Below are positions 1 to 13,510 of a stretch of 64,000 nt of DNA, piece by piece. The notes beneath the pieces are model-generated. The model did no database searches. It worked only from the letters and a program-made list of their open reading frames with translations, and was not told where the DNA came from. Source of the stretch: Cyanoderma ruficeps (taxonomy: Eukaryota > Chordata > Aves > Passeriformes > Timaliidae); assembly GCA_008694505.1 (NCBI GenBank), contig VZDJ01000623.1, positions 14,534,988 through 14,598,987 on the forward strand. The letters are read 5' to 3'. How positions within the stretch are numbered: position 1 is the stretch's first letter; each line of letters starts with the position of its first letter. The position numbers and the translations under genes are program-made.

Positions 1-89
1 TGCCTCATTAGAGAGTTGATATTGTATACTAAGTTTGAAACGGGTGGAGAAAGATGGGATGGAGAAAAAGAATAAAAAAGTTCAGCAAC

Positions 90-335
90 AACAATCAGAA
101 TCATTATGGTTGGAAAAGACCTCTGAGATAGTTGAGTCCAACCATGAACTTCTGTATTCACAGCGAAATCATGTCCCCAAGTGTCACGTCCACGTGCCTT
201 TAGAACATTTGCAGGGATGATGATGCCACCACTTTCCCTGAGCAGCCTGTTCCAATGCCTGACCACCCTTTCAATAAAGAAATCTTTCCTAATATCCAAT
301 CCAAACCTTCTTCGCTGGTGCATCTATTTGGGTTT
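90..335 (-). mobile_element. CR1 LINE 3' fragment
   Basis: The plus strand reads 'ttatggttggaaaagacctc', 'gagtccaacc', then 'tgttccaatgcctgaccacc' and 'tttcctaatatccaatccaa'. This is the reversed CR1 3' UTR in the usual order. The 5' end is truncated near 335. It carries many substitutions and is non-coding. Confidence 0.88.
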
Positions 336-3300
336 TTTGGGAGAGAGCAGCACATTCCTCCAGCCAGGCCTATGGGGCTGTAGCCTACCCAGTACACAAG
401 AAAGGTGAAGTGCTTGAAGCAGACATTTTGTGGACATGCTGTAGTGACAGAAAGAACTCAGCATTCCTCCCCTTCTGCAGAAGGCAACGCCACTGCCTCC
501 TAGTCCTTCTCTGGGCAACCATGCCCTCCCAGGCCTCTGGCAACTCCCCCTCCTCCATGCTCTCTCCCTCCTGCCCACACCAGTGCATGAATGGACACTT
601 GGCAGGGCTCCAAGCTCATCCTTCAAGGGGCAGGAGTTGGAGTTCGTGATTTAAAAAAAAAAAAAAGGTTCTTTTGTTCTTTCCAAGCTTTTAAGAATAA
701 TGTTTTTATTATCGAACCATACATTTTCCATACAAGTTTGCAGATTACAGGCAATAGTTACATATTTTGTTGTATGGTGTAGTCTGTTGTCTGACTATTG
801 TATTGCAGTAGCTATTAGTACACTGACATTCATCCTTTTTTACAATCCATAGCACCAGTCACAAGAGCAAGTAGTTGTAAGATTTACTGTCTGTGAGCAC
901 ATCTTAATCTAAAATACCCTTGTGATTTATTACAGAGACATTTTAAACTTAATGTATTAATGTCTACAGTAATGCTGTTTTAATGCTAATGGCCCTATTA
1001 TTCAATTAAGAAAAATATATGTTTTCTCATTCTGCCCTTATGTTCAAGGTCTTACATTTATTTCTGTTCTGCTGAAGTTTTGTGCATGTGATGTACATAG
1101 TAAGTAGTGGGAAAAGAACAAGTCTTGTTATGGAAGAGATAGTGATGATTGCTTTCAGCATAGGTGAACGGTTAATGAGGATGTAGAAGGTCTGCGTTCA
1201 GGTTGGTCAAAGGGATTCCAAAAACACACCTCATGAGAGAATAGTTTTCACAGCCTAATCAAGACAGACATTTTGGAATCTCTTACCCAATACAATGACA
1301 CAAGGCTGCTATATGAAATGGGATACACTGATAGGTCTCTTTTTTGTGCCTGGGTTTTAAGCACTTACACCTGTACTTTGTGAGTAGGATTTTGGCCTGT
1401 TAGGCACTCTCTGAAAGCATGTGCTGATCTGATCAGGCCTCTCAGGGGTCTGTGTGCTCCTTTGCTTAATTTTTGTGTCTGGCTTGAGTAGAAACAGGTG
1501 CCAATGTAATGAGAAGAGGAATACGCAGTATTCTGTGCAGCTGGAAAACTTCATGATCCAAACAGACCAGGTGAGCTTTATCTCTCCAATACAGCCATAA
1601 CACGGGCTTCCTGTTGGGAATCCTAAGATGAGTTTTGGGAAAGTCAGCACTAAGGCTGGTTGTGAACCATTTCTCACTTTAGCTTTACAGTGGAGATAGT
1701 CATTGTGCAATATTGCTCACTACAGAAACGTTGGCATTTGCATTTATGAAATGCAACTGGAATGTGTCTTTGCTTGGAAGACATCTAAATATCTCTAGGA
1801 ACATAACTCTGAAGGGTGAACCAGGGAGCAAGAGCAGGTTTACTGTCCATAGTTGATAGAAAAAGGTATGGCTTGGTCTACTCTGAACATTTTGAGGGTT
1901 GTCAAGATCAATCCTGGGAAGGGAAAACATCACTACTGTTGCACTGTGCTCCAGATGCCTGTTAAAGACTATGTGTTACACAAAGGGTTTTCCTTGGGGT
2001 GGCTCTGGTGACAGGGAGCTCCCAAAATCCAGCTGCTGGGGATTGCCTGGTAGGATGGCATGCAGTCAGAGGATATGAGGGTTGTTTTGACACATTTGCA
2101 TGGAATGGAGTCAGTCAGATGTCCAGGATCCTGCAGCTTTATGGTCTTTAGAGTCACTTACAGATTAAGGGAGACTGGTATGATGGATGGGAATGGATGC
2201 TCCAAAACTATTCTTCAAACTAAAATATCTTCTCCCTGCTGTGCACAGCCCATAAATCATCACAGTTTTCTCCAGCTATTACTTTCCTGAAGAGCTCCAC
2301 TTACTTTTTAGGGGAAGTGCTGCTAAAGGGATTTTCCACACCAGAGGCCAGGCCTTAGCTGGGTACCTTCTAAATATGACAAATGTGTTGTCTCCTATGT
2401 GTTCCCTTTCTAAGGTAGAATCCAAAGTGATTGCTCTTCTATGAAATGATCAAGAAACTGCATGAGAACATTTCTTGGAACATGGCCAGCTGGCCATGGT
2501 CAAAAGCAAGCCCAGAGCTGTGTCAACATGCGCAGGTGGTGTCATTGCATTGCACACAGCCTACAGTGGTCTTCCCCTATGCAGAACACCTAAAGATGAG
2601 CAGAATTGTCCTGACTCTGGGACCACACCAGAGCTTACACAGAATTGAGTGACCCTGCTAGGGTAGCCAAGTTGTCTGCACATCACAGAGGTACTTGCAC
2701 CACTGTTTGCCTGAGGTGAAAGCAAAAATATCTCCCACTTTCGGAGTAAGGGCACCTTTTCCATTTTGCAGCATGTGCAATGAAAGCTCTTGTTGCTCCC
2801 ATTAAAGGTTCTTGCTGACTCAAGCAGTCCTTTGCACCTACAAAGGTTAAAAGAGTAGTACTGGCTGCCAGATCTAATAGTAAGGGCAACATGACATGTT
2901 TTACAGAATTACAGGATAAATCAGTGCAGCTATCTAATTTTCACTGAGAACGAGAGCTGTAGGGATTTACAGCTTGACCTGTGAAAATTCTCTCCTTAAA
3001 TGCTAGCTGAATGTATTTTTCAAGCATTCACAATGTTTTAACCAAAATGCAAAATCATTATTTGTACAACAAATTTATACAGTAATTAAATTTGCAATTT
3101 TTTGTTTTAGTGGAGTTATGGATAGAGAAACCCTAACCCATACCCTTGCTGACTCCACTGATCTGCCTACCTATATTGACATATTTTAAATCAGTAAGGC
3201 AGCTCTTGAAGTTTAATTCTGTTAACAGTCATGGAAAATTCATACGCTACAGGAGAATGCACTGCAATCTATTTTAGCTTTTGTATCACAATTTTTTTTT

Positions 3301-5765
3301 TTACTAGTGGATGCTTTGCAAGTCAATAAAAGCCAACCAACTTGACTTCCCAATCCTCTGCTGAATATGCTGTCAGTTAGGAATAAGACCAAATCGATTT
3401 TACTTGCAAATTGGACAGTTTTGATGTCACTGGGTCACTGATCAAGTACAGAGACTCCAAGACTTGGGCCTTTTAAGGAGAAGGAATTATATTTCAAATT
3501 TAATAATGCCTTTTAAACATGCAGTCAACACTGCACTGCAAATAAACAAGCAACTATAACCACCTGGATATTTCTCCCCTGAATTCTTGGTAAATAAAAG
3601 AAGGAGGAAGTAATTTTAAGGAATGCCTAGCACATATTCTGTGTTAAACTCTGGGCAGCATGCAACACAGCTGCTTATTTTATGCTTCTTAATTTCTAAA
3701 GCATTTTTTCTCAAAAAGGACCATGTCATTGCTGCAACCACATTATCCTGAAATCTGGCTTACAGGTTACTGCTGAGTGCAAGCTTCTGTTTTATTCTTT
3801 GAGCTGGTAGTTTAAGAGGCTGAGTTTAGTGAAAACCAACAGCACTTATCTGAACTGTGGACTCCAGGGGACACTTAACATCAAGGCTTTTGTTGCTGGC
3901 AGCACAAAAGGAACTGCTTTAATGAGCTTTATAGTCACATTAGAATGCCATAAAAATCAAAGTGCTCATAGAGTGTACATAGCAAGGTCTGCTCCCTGGA
4001 TAGACCCATGGTCAAGAAATTCCAAAATGGGTTTCAGTTAAAAAATATTTTATAATAAATTTCCTTTACTGGTTATTTCCATTTTCCAACTACTTGTCCC
4101 TGATGCTATAATAATGCTGAGCAAGAAATTAATAGGGAATGGTTTATCAATGGACTTTACTGGTTTTAGGTGCTGGTTGTTAACCATTTTCTCAAAGTTC
4201 ATTCAGTATTTTAAATCCATAGATGAGTAATTCCAGAGTGATATTTGGTCTCTAATTAGTTGGCAAAGACTTCATTGTGCCTCCTGGATGTGACTGATGG
4301 ATGAGTTTAAACAGATGTGTATGGCATGCGGTTGGTTTATTCTTTCATTGGATGCATTTAATAGGATAATTGTGTTCCAGTATAAAAAACTGCTTTTAAT
4401 TTAAAGGTTACGTCAGAGTCCTCTGAATCTTAACAACAGTGGGAAATGTCCGTGTCAGAGAGGATGTGTCATCTGTGATCAAAATCGACTACCAAAATGC
4501 TACAGATAAATAGCCCCCTGATTTCACATTTTCTGTTTCTTTCCCTTCAGATGAGCTGAGACTTCTTGGTCAGGCTTAAAATCAGCTTTTTGTGATGTGC
4601 AGCCATGGTCTGGTTAAAGGGAAGAGGCTAATGAAAGACAAAGTCTCCCTGAGGTGGTGCCAGGGCTCTGCCCTTCCTGCCTCTTGCACAGGAGGAAGAA
4701 GTGGAGGTTGCTGGCAGTGGGAGCTGACCTTGCACACACACCTTGTGGGTACCAAGGTGTGCTGGGGAAACTGCAGGAAAAGCTTTATTTTAGAAAATGT
4801 ACTTTAAGACTCCCAAGCTGCCCCGTGTTACCGCAGTGAATGGTGAGCAGGTGAGTGGTGTGCAGGCAGAAATGCCTCCCGGGAGAATACACAGCTTGTG
4901 GCTGCTATTTTTGGAACAGTCAAAAACCATTGAGGAAGAAGCCTCTCCCAGCTGCTCTCTGAGCTGTTGTATTGCATCCTTTTGTGCACTGAGAAAGCAG
5001 CTGAGGGAAAGCTTGCAGACACCTCCAGGGTGGAAGAAATGAAGATTTTTTTGGCTTTTAAAATAATAAAGTAGGAAAGATAAGACAACATTTCAGTTCT
5101 TTTTAAGAGGCCAGGACATGCCTCCTTTCTAAGCAACTCTGCTGATGCCAGCTTGATGACTTTGCAGGTGGAGTAGAGGCGCTTGTTTTCCCTTGAACTC
5201 TTCATTGCCTCCCTGCCTCCATTTCTGCCCATTTCCCTCACACGTATACTCCTTGTCTATATATGGTGAAAATCAGTCAATAATACCTGACTTGTAGGCT
5301 TGCCAATTTATTAAAAATAAGAATCCTCTCAGTGCCAAAGCCCAGGACAACATGGAAATCTCAAATTTTATTTCTGGGGTCTTGGATTGTGTATGGTTCA
5401 CCTGAGCTTCCTCCTGTAGACCAGACTCAGAATGGCAGCACCAGAAACTTGTATCACATAGCACATGAACTGAATCTGCTGTCTCTTGTCCAGGGTCTGT
5501 GGTTATCCATATTTTCAGGTTGCTGCTGGGAGAGCAAAGCAATGGTAAATGAGAAAGAAGATCCAAGTGCAAAGACTGGGGCTGCAGAGCCATGCCATGC
5601 ACTGTGTCTGCTTCCCCAGCTCTCTTGCAGGTAACATCATGTAGCTGTCATTTCTCCTGCTCCTAATTCCTATTAACCATTGTACCAGCCACAGTGCACC
5701 TGATGTCGTGAATGCTCGTACCCAACCTGTGCTTCAGTATACTTCACAGTCTGCTGATTTCAGCA
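336..5765. other. Intergenic sequence, no gene recognised
   Basis: Short open frames here (longest 137 codons, minus strand 4828-5241) show no recognisable domain. A 14-base A run lies at 653-666. There is no recognised transposon, RNA gene or exon. Confidence 0.4.
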
Positions 5766-6190
5766 TAGCCCAGTGGGTGCCAGACCTTGCAATTTGCCGT
5801 GTTGAACCTCATGAGGATCCCATGGGCCCACATCTTGAGCTTATCCAGGTCCCCCTGGATGATATCTCATCCCTCAGGCATGCCAGCCTTACCACTCAGC
5901 TTGGTGTTGTCTGCAGACTTGCTAAGGGTACACTCAATCTCACTGTTAATGTCAGCGATGAAGATATTGAAGACTGGTCCCAGTACAGACCCTTGAGGGA
6001 CAGCACTCATCACTGATGTCCGTTGGAACTCTGAGATGTTGACCATTACCCTCACTCACCAAACAGCCCTCCCATCAAATCCACATCCCTCCAATCTAGA
6101 GAGGGAGAATGTTGTCAAAGGCCTTACAGAAGTCCAGAGGCATGGTGTATGTAGCTCTTCCACTGTCCACAGATGTAGTCTCTCCATCAG
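5766..6190 (-). mobile_element. CR1 LINE internal fragment (reverse transcriptase region)
   Basis: On the minus strand, 5867-6055 translates to [20 protein letters not shown] followed by [20 protein letters not shown], the RT palm region of CR1 ORF2. The catalytic FADD motif is degraded to SADN, and stops flank the frame. Both ends are truncated, so no CR1 3' tail is present. It is a pseudogene-like relic with no activity expected. Confidence 0.93.
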
Positions 6191-6206
6191 TCTACATATG
6201 TAGACT
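6189..6206. repeat. Perfect 18-bp palindrome at the edge of a CR1 fragment
   Basis: AGTCTACATATGTAGACT equals its own reverse complement. It starts where similarity to the CR1 body is lost. Confidence 0.8.
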
Positions 6207-9200
6207 CGTGCCAAACAGAGTTCTCAAGAACCCAGCTCAGTGCTACTGAGTATAGTAGAAATTGTGCCTATCCACCTGTCATTATCTAAATACCTTAAAA
6301 ACTCATTAACTGAGTTCCCACTATGTTTGTCAGGGATGAATTCAACTCATTGCCCTGAGATAAGTTTTCCTCCTGTTGTTTATGTGGCTGGTTAACATGA
6401 CATCAGCTCTCATTCCTCAACAACTACAGTAAGATTTATGACAGTGTTTCCAGCAGCATGTTTCTTTTGTTGTTAAAGAAGAGACAGAAGATGAGCACAT
6501 CAAAGCCATGCCCTCATCTAGCAAAAGGCAACAAACTTTACGTAAAGCAGCAAATCATTTTTGTCTTCCATTTGCTGCTGATGTCTTCTGTAATGTGGCA
6601 GCAGCTGTGACAGGAGCAGTGAAGGCTCCTGATCTTGTAACCTCCAGCCAGTGCTGGCAAATGCTGTGGGATGATGGATGTGCAGTCTCTTTAGGCAAAA
6701 TATTATGCTCTATAAAACCTTCCTTACAGGGTTTAATTTGGCTGCATAGACAAGGGACACACAGTTGGCCTACTGCCACGTCTCCTTCCTCTCACTTGTG
6801 TGAAGGGGCTTCATTTACTTTGACAATGGTATCTGCTTTGCCAGCGTATCTCCTTCATGCTTTTCCTTGTGCTGCCCCACAACAGCTTGCTGATGCTCTC
6901 CTCCATCTTACCCCTGCAGCAGATAGCTGCAAGTTGAGTGACTTCACTCATGGGTCTTTTCAGCTGTACGTGAAATGTACACCCCCTGTTCCAGATAGGA
7001 GATGAGATCACTGCAGTAGAGAACCAATTTATCCCAAGCTGTGACTGCAGATAAGGAGGAAGTATTTTAATTTGGTGTTACAGGAGTCAGAAAATAAGGA
7101 TGGAGAGAGTTCAGTGCAAACTCAGCTCTATCAGTGGAGTTCACAACTAAGTGAAATCAAAGCAAGTAGTGAGGCAGCCAGCCTTATGGCTTGAAGATCA
7201 TCAAGTTGAGAATATGGCAAATGAGGGACAGGAAGGAGGTGTCTGAAGACAAGCAATAGAGGTTAGAGGGGATGTTCAGAGAGAGGCTTCACATCTTGCT
7301 GAAGTGTGATCACTGTAATTGCTCAAAGACGAAGAGTGAAGATCATGGTGACTTGGTGGCGTTAACACATGATCATAATTTGTTTCTCCCTGTCTTTAAG
7401 AAAACACAAGACCTCCTCAGCACAAAGCTGAGGCGTTTGTAGGTGTGAGGGAAGAATGCCATATTTTCAATTGGAACTAGTGCTTCCACTAGCTAGGTCT
7501 TCTGTCCAGCTCCTGGTACAGCTTCATAATCAAGGAATAATTTGAGATACTCTCTTGATCAACTCCTCACACAGGGCAGAATTGTGGAATTTCCCACTGA
7601 CTGCTGGGGATCAAAGGGATTCAAATATATTTCTTTTGCACATCTTTTAGTTCTTTTACTTCCTGACAATGTTCTTTAAATCAAAGTCATTAGTTATTTC
7701 CGCACACGTGTTGAAAAAAATCCGTATTTAAATGCTTCGTCATCAAGCAACTTTCAGTTTACTGGTTTGGAAATGATGAAAAAGAGACACTTCAATTTTC
7801 AGTATTAGGCGTGTTATGACAATTATTCTTTCTTCCATGTTCACTGTGACAGCTCCTCAGACAAGCATCAATCAATTGATGTTTTCCAACTTCAAAGGCA
7901 GTGTTTGGCCTATGACATCACAGACTTGTTCGTCAAGCAAGATATCCTCAAGAGAGAAGGTAGCATTTAGCTGCTGTGGCTTCCCTGGTAAATATACTTG
8001 TTCAATAAACAGTGCAAGTAAATAGCGTCATGCTTGGAGCTTCCTAAAAGCCAAAACTATAAATTACTAGTAACCTTTGGCAAAGCTTAATTTATGCATT
8101 CTCATTCATGCAACAGTCATGTCTGACTGCATCTGTTTACAAGTGATCTCAGACTAATTTCTTCTTCAATGCCACTGATGCATGCAGTAATAATCTCTAT
8201 TTTTTGCTAGTGAGTGTAGAAAGTGAATTAGCTCCATATTATTCTCAATCTTCCCTCCCACCCTTGGGTTAATTGTGCTCTAGAGGGAGATGAAGGTAGG
8301 AGCTGGGACTGAACAGAAGCATTTTATTCCCAGTTTCAGGTAGATATATATACAGATATATTCCTTGAAATGCAAATTCATGCCTCTTTTTATCTCATGA
8401 AGTACAAAACAAAAAAACCAAACAAACCAAACCAAAAACTTTAGGTGAGGTAGAGAGCTAATCTCCCATAATATTTACTCCCATGTTGTATTTTCTGAGG
8501 AAAACCAATAGTTAGAACATTTTAGAAAGGAAAAATTATTGGAAGTTCCAGACCTCTGCCAAGACAAACAGTTGGAAATCTTGGTGTCTACCTCCACAGT
8601 ATCCCAGGATAATGGAGATCTAAATGACAGCAGAAGCAAAACATGTAAGAACCTTCCACGTAGGTCATGCAGGGCTTTCCCTTTATAACTCTTCCAATTA
8701 ACACAATTTTATTCCATTTTAATCTTTTGATTAATAGAATAAGATGCATTCTTTTACCCAAAGTCTTATCTGAATAAAACATAGGTACCTGGTTAAGATA
8801 AGGGAGCACCATTCCCACCAAGAAGTGAACATTGTTAGCAGGAGTGGGACTGCTCTGGGTGTGTTGAGCTTACCATTCTTTGGGTCTGCTGGATGCTCTT
8901 CAACAGCACTGCAAGGGCCAGGCTGTAGGTTGGTGGCCCTCTGCCAAACTTACCTTGTCCTTTCTCATCTATAGCTCTTAGCTGGAGAGTAGGGAGAAGA
9001 GATGAAACTCTGGGATTACTCTGAACATGCCACACTGTGCCACATATTGGAACAGGGAAAGCCTACAGGAAATTTCTAATAGTTGTAAGATTTTGTTTGC
9101 TGGCGATACAATTACCTTTAACCGCTCTGGGCCTAGCTGTGCAAGCCCTTCAGGGAGTGATAACTTTTAACTAACACATTTTAGAAACCCTTGAAAATAG

Positions 9201-12200
9201 AGCTAAAATAGAATTCCACCTACAATTACCTTTTTCAGTGTCAAAATTTTAGAAAGATTCGATCAGTTCCTTGATGGAGAGGTGAAATTTCATTTTCCTA
9301 GTGGATTAGAAACACAAGGTATTAAACCTTATGTTGTCACTGATGCAGGACTTTTTTCTACATCCATTTTTTCCAGGTCAGTGGAATAGGTGGCTGGGCT
9401 GGACGTTTGAGGCTACTCCATTGTTTTATATGGTGACCATCAAAATCCTGAGAGCCCTTTCATATGCATGGGAAATACCTGAAGCAACATGCCCATCACT
9501 GACTCTTATCTATTTAGTTACATTTCTGAATTTTTTAGGATTTGTAATTCCATGGCCTTGACTATTCTTGGACAGTTCCTGGACAGAATTGAGAAGGAGG
9601 AGGCAAACCTCCCTTGCATCTCCTATTAGCATTTTGCCAGCTGTATTTTAGAGGTGCTAAGTGAGATACGTATGCTTGGAGAAATCAAATGGTGGGTTGC
9701 TGGAACACACTGTTCAAAACTTCTTGTATTTGTACAGAGAAATGTTTTGATGGATACTCCCTGGTGGAGGACAACTTAGACTGATCCCCATGCTAATGAG
9801 TTACTCAGTGCTTAGATTCAAACAAGTTTGGTACCTTTATTTCCCCACACTTGCCTTTCAAAAACACTTTTAAAAGGTGAGTCTCATCTGACCAAATGGA
9901 AACACCTACACATATGATCTCATCATCTCATCTACTTTAGTAATCAATGGGAGAGTAATGGGCACTTCAGCTCATGCCAAAATAGATACTGAAAATATGC
10001 CAGATGTGTCATAATTTACAAGTGAATGTTTCTCCCTGTAGAGTAGAAAGAGAGCCAATGTGGAGTATTTCAGATAAAGATTTGCGTACTATGGATGTTT
10101 GAGGCTAGACTAAGATCCTTGGACCTGTTCTGGCATGGCTCAGCAAGTCTTTTGGAATTGAGATTTACTGCTAGGTTTCTTTTAGATTTTTTTTTTTTTT
10201 GCTATGTGGTCTGAAATTGTGGTCATAAACTTTTCATAAAAGGAGGCAAAAAAGTTTAAAACACTTTGACACCAAAGTTGCTTAATGCTACTAATCTAAT
10301 GGCTATAATGGCTTGTAATTAACCACTTCACCACGCATTCCCTATAATATCTACTGTATTCATTGCAGTGCTTGCAACTGAGGCTAAATGCTGTCACTTG
10401 ACATGTTTTCTCCACATTCTTCTCTGTGATTCAGAAGTACTCACAATATGAGACATGGCAGATGACATTCTTGTCATAATTTTCTTAGTGCTGGTTTACA
10501 CTAGAAAAAGGGTAACAAGAATGGAATTGGAAGAATTATGTCAATACCAACCTGCGTATTCAAGATCAGAATTCGGCTCTTTTTATTTCTTCTGAACAGA
10601 TAGGCCCCTAATTAAGCAAGTTCTTTTGCAGTAATACTGGTGGGAATCGTATTGAGGACTGGTTAAATTTCTCAGTAGCCTTCTTACCAGCATCCTCATC
10701 CTTGGATCTATTGAAAGTAATGTTAATTGATATACTTTCCTGCACTTACTCTAATAACTCTTTTATACTGAAAAATTATTCTTACTCAGAAATGCCAGCA
10801 GATAATAATGTCCATGAGTGAGCTATATATTTGAAAACTGAAAGAACAGTCTCAGAACACAACAGAACAGACATGGGACTTTCAATGAAATCCAATTTTT
10901 CCTTCCAGGGTAATGTTCTGTTTATTGTCTGGAGCAGTGAATGCTTAGAGATCTTCTGAAGACATCCAAACTGAAAAACAGCAGAGTGATTCAGACATCA
11001 GAGGATACACAATACAACAGAGAATCTGATACACTAATTGCTGTGCTGCTCTTGGGTTAATTGAAAAAAATCTGTCACTATTTATTCCCCTACGACTAAT
11101 ATCTAGCTTACAGGCAAACTCTATTAGTAGCTGCTTTAAAAATTAATTGACCATATCACATTATTGAGAAAAAGCTGCACTCAAAAGAGTTGCATGAAAT
11201 TTCTCATTGTATTTCTCTGCAAAGCCAACAAGGGTGAGTCACTAAAGGACTCTTAAGGCCTTTTCACACTTCAGTTGCATCCAGAATAGAAAGACATAGG
11301 AATACAAATAACATTTGATGGAGTGACGTGGTCATACCAATTCTTACACTGCAAACAGCTACAACATTTTATGATCATAAAAACCCTAATCAGACTAGGA
11401 ACCAAAATGTTGGATGATCTGAAGATCCATAGAAAACCAGTGCCTCTATTTGTCATCCTTAGCAAGTAGATCTGACTTGGTCGTGCCTTCCTTTTTTAGA
11501 GGAAGAACTTCTGACTTGCTTGGATAGATACTGCTTCTTCCATCATCTCCATTCTTAAATATCTGCTTCAGTCTCTTGAAGGACCTCTTGAGTCCTGTGG
11601 TCTGAAGGCTGAGCCTGCCCAGCCCTCTGTGATTCAGTGCAGCATTGGATTGCAAGGGCTTCAGGGGAAAGAGTTATGCAAACCAGTAAATTCCATATTC
11701 TGGAAAAGATGTGAATGGACGTGCTAACCTAGCATTGCCCCTGGCTCTAGTGCCCAAGCACTGTGCTTTTTCAGAGAGGGATGTGGATTCTCCTGGAACT
11801 CAGGGAGCAATGAAAATAGGAAGGTGTGCAGAATCATAACAAACAAAGCTCAGAGGATCACAACAGGGAAGTTGTTAAAGCCATCTGTGAAGGTTAATAT
11901 TCTGCCTCTTGGTCATGCTGTTCTCTTGGTCATGCTGTTCTCTCAAATATGCAGCAAATAGAAGAAATCCCATTAATTTTGGATTTACACCAGCACATAT
12001 GCCAACTCCTGAGAAATTTTCAAAACAACTTTATTATATTGGTCCCTCCAGAAGTAAAAGTCAAGTGTTTGAATTTGTGTATATTTTATCTTTTGGAAAG
12101 TTTTCTGCACTTATTTTTTCATGTTTATGAAATGCTTCCATCCAGCAAACTCTTCAAAGATTTGTTTCAGCTCCCTCTGAGGTGCAAACAATATTAGGAA

Positions 12201-12879
12201 CATGTGAGTTACAACTGGGTTATTGATAGTTCAAGAAATATCAATCGTTATATCAAAAAGAAATTAGCCATTTGGGCAATTTCAGCATCTTAATGTTTCT
12301 CTAATCTAAGCCATAATTGCAATCCCCTAAGAAACTCAATACCATAACAAGCAAGCACAAATGCTTTCTGATCTATCTTGCATATTACACTGATCTAGTT
12401 CCAAAGCAGTTATTCTCATTAACAGAAATAAAATTATTAATCTGAATGCTTTTCATGTTTTTGTGAAATACTCTTTCTGATATATCCCAGTCTTTGTCTG
12501 CAGGAAAGGGAAGAAGAAAAGATTTCTTTCCCAATTATAGCGGCCTGGTCAGAACAGAGTTGATAGCAGAAGTCCAATTAATGGCAAGAGAGGCAATACT
12601 GAATTAAGGCTCTTTGAGAGACCAATAGATTCAATAGAAATTCAGGTCATGTTACCCTCTCATTCCTACAAGTCTGTTTTAGAATTTTTAGTAGTCATTG
12701 TCATAGAATTCTGTTTGGTATCCAATGAATGGAGGGAAATTGCCTATGTATTAAAGTAGTACTTATCCTTTTTTGGAGTCTTCAGGTCCCTTTTTGCTGT
12801 CCTTGTTCTGCTTCAGCTTTTCTAGCTTTACTATGGGCATAATATTTAGTCACCTTTTAGGGCTGTTGTGCTTTCCAGA
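6207..12879. other. Intergenic sequence, no gene recognised
   Basis: It includes an unexplained 165-codon open frame (6508-7005, plus strand) with no family resemblance and no splice or promoter context. There is an A/C-rich simple patch at 8405-8438, a 14-base T run at 10187-10200 and a 17-bp direct duplication near 11908. No RNA gene or transposon was recognised. Confidence 0.4.
11907..11941. repeat. 17-bp tandem duplication
   Basis: The unit CTTGGTCATGCTGTTCT occurs twice head to tail without mismatch. This is a small recent-looking duplication in non-coding DNA. Confidence 0.8.
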
Positions 12880-13510
12880 AAGGTGGCCCACAAGATGTAC
12901 TGATGTGCTGGTGCCTGGGACTGTCCCACCCCTGGAACAGGACTTTCTGCTTCTTTTTTGTTAAACTTTGTGAGGTTTCTGTTGTCCCATTTTCCCAGCC
13001 TTTCAAGATCCCTCTATGAATGGCAGTGCAACTGCTGGTGTTAGCAGCAGCTCTTCCCACTTCATCTGCAAATTGCTCAAAGTGCAGCTTGTCCCATCAT
13101 CCAGGTCATTGATGAGCATGTTAAACAGCATTATCCCCAGTGTCCATCCCTGAGGCACACCACTAGTGCCTGCTCTCCTGCTGGGCTTTGTGGTGCTTGT
13201 CAGAGCCATCTGAGCCCAGTTCAGCCAATTGTCAACCCACCTCACTGCCCATTTATCCAGCCTGTACTTCACTGGTTTGCCTATGAAGATGTCATGAGGG
13301 CCATTGTTGAAAATCTAACTAAAGTCAAGATTAAACTGTGTCAACCTCCTCACCCCATCCACCAAGATAGTAATTTCATCAAACAAGGCTGTCAGATGTG
13401 CAAAGGATGATTTCCTTTTCCTAAGTCCAGGCTGACTACTCCCATAATCACATTTTCATTCCTATGTGTGTTTGGAAGTGGTTTCCTGGAATATGATGCA
13501 TTTATTACTA
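12880..13510 (-). mobile_element. CR1 LINE internal fragment (different CR1 subfamily)
   Basis: Minus-strand translation of 13003-13272 includes GTSGVPQGWTLGIMLFNMLI followed by NDLDDGTSCTLS, an RT-region match to CR1 ORF2. The plus strand shows reversed CR1 phrases, e.g. 'tcccatcatccaggtcattg' and 'aggctgactactcccataat'. Wording differs from the 5.8-6.2 kb copy, suggesting a separate subfamily. It is truncated at both ends, and frameshifts remove the FADD segment. Confidence 0.92.

Noticed and set aside
3130..3150. Telomere-like 'ccctaaccca' string
   Set aside because: It is one imperfect unit and a half with no array; chance.
4828..5241. 137-codon minus-strand open frame
   Set aside because: No domain, no conserved motif and no gene context; treated as a chance frame.
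5867..6055. Open frame with reverse-transcriptase similarity that could be called a gene
   Set aside because: It is a broken CR1 LINE fragment: the catalytic FADD motif is altered and the frame is truncated on both sides.
11446..11655. 69-codon minus-strand frame with a basic stretch (KRSFKRLKQ)
   Set aside because: No splice sites, domain or neighbouring exon could be tied to it; the length is expected by chance in 64 kb.
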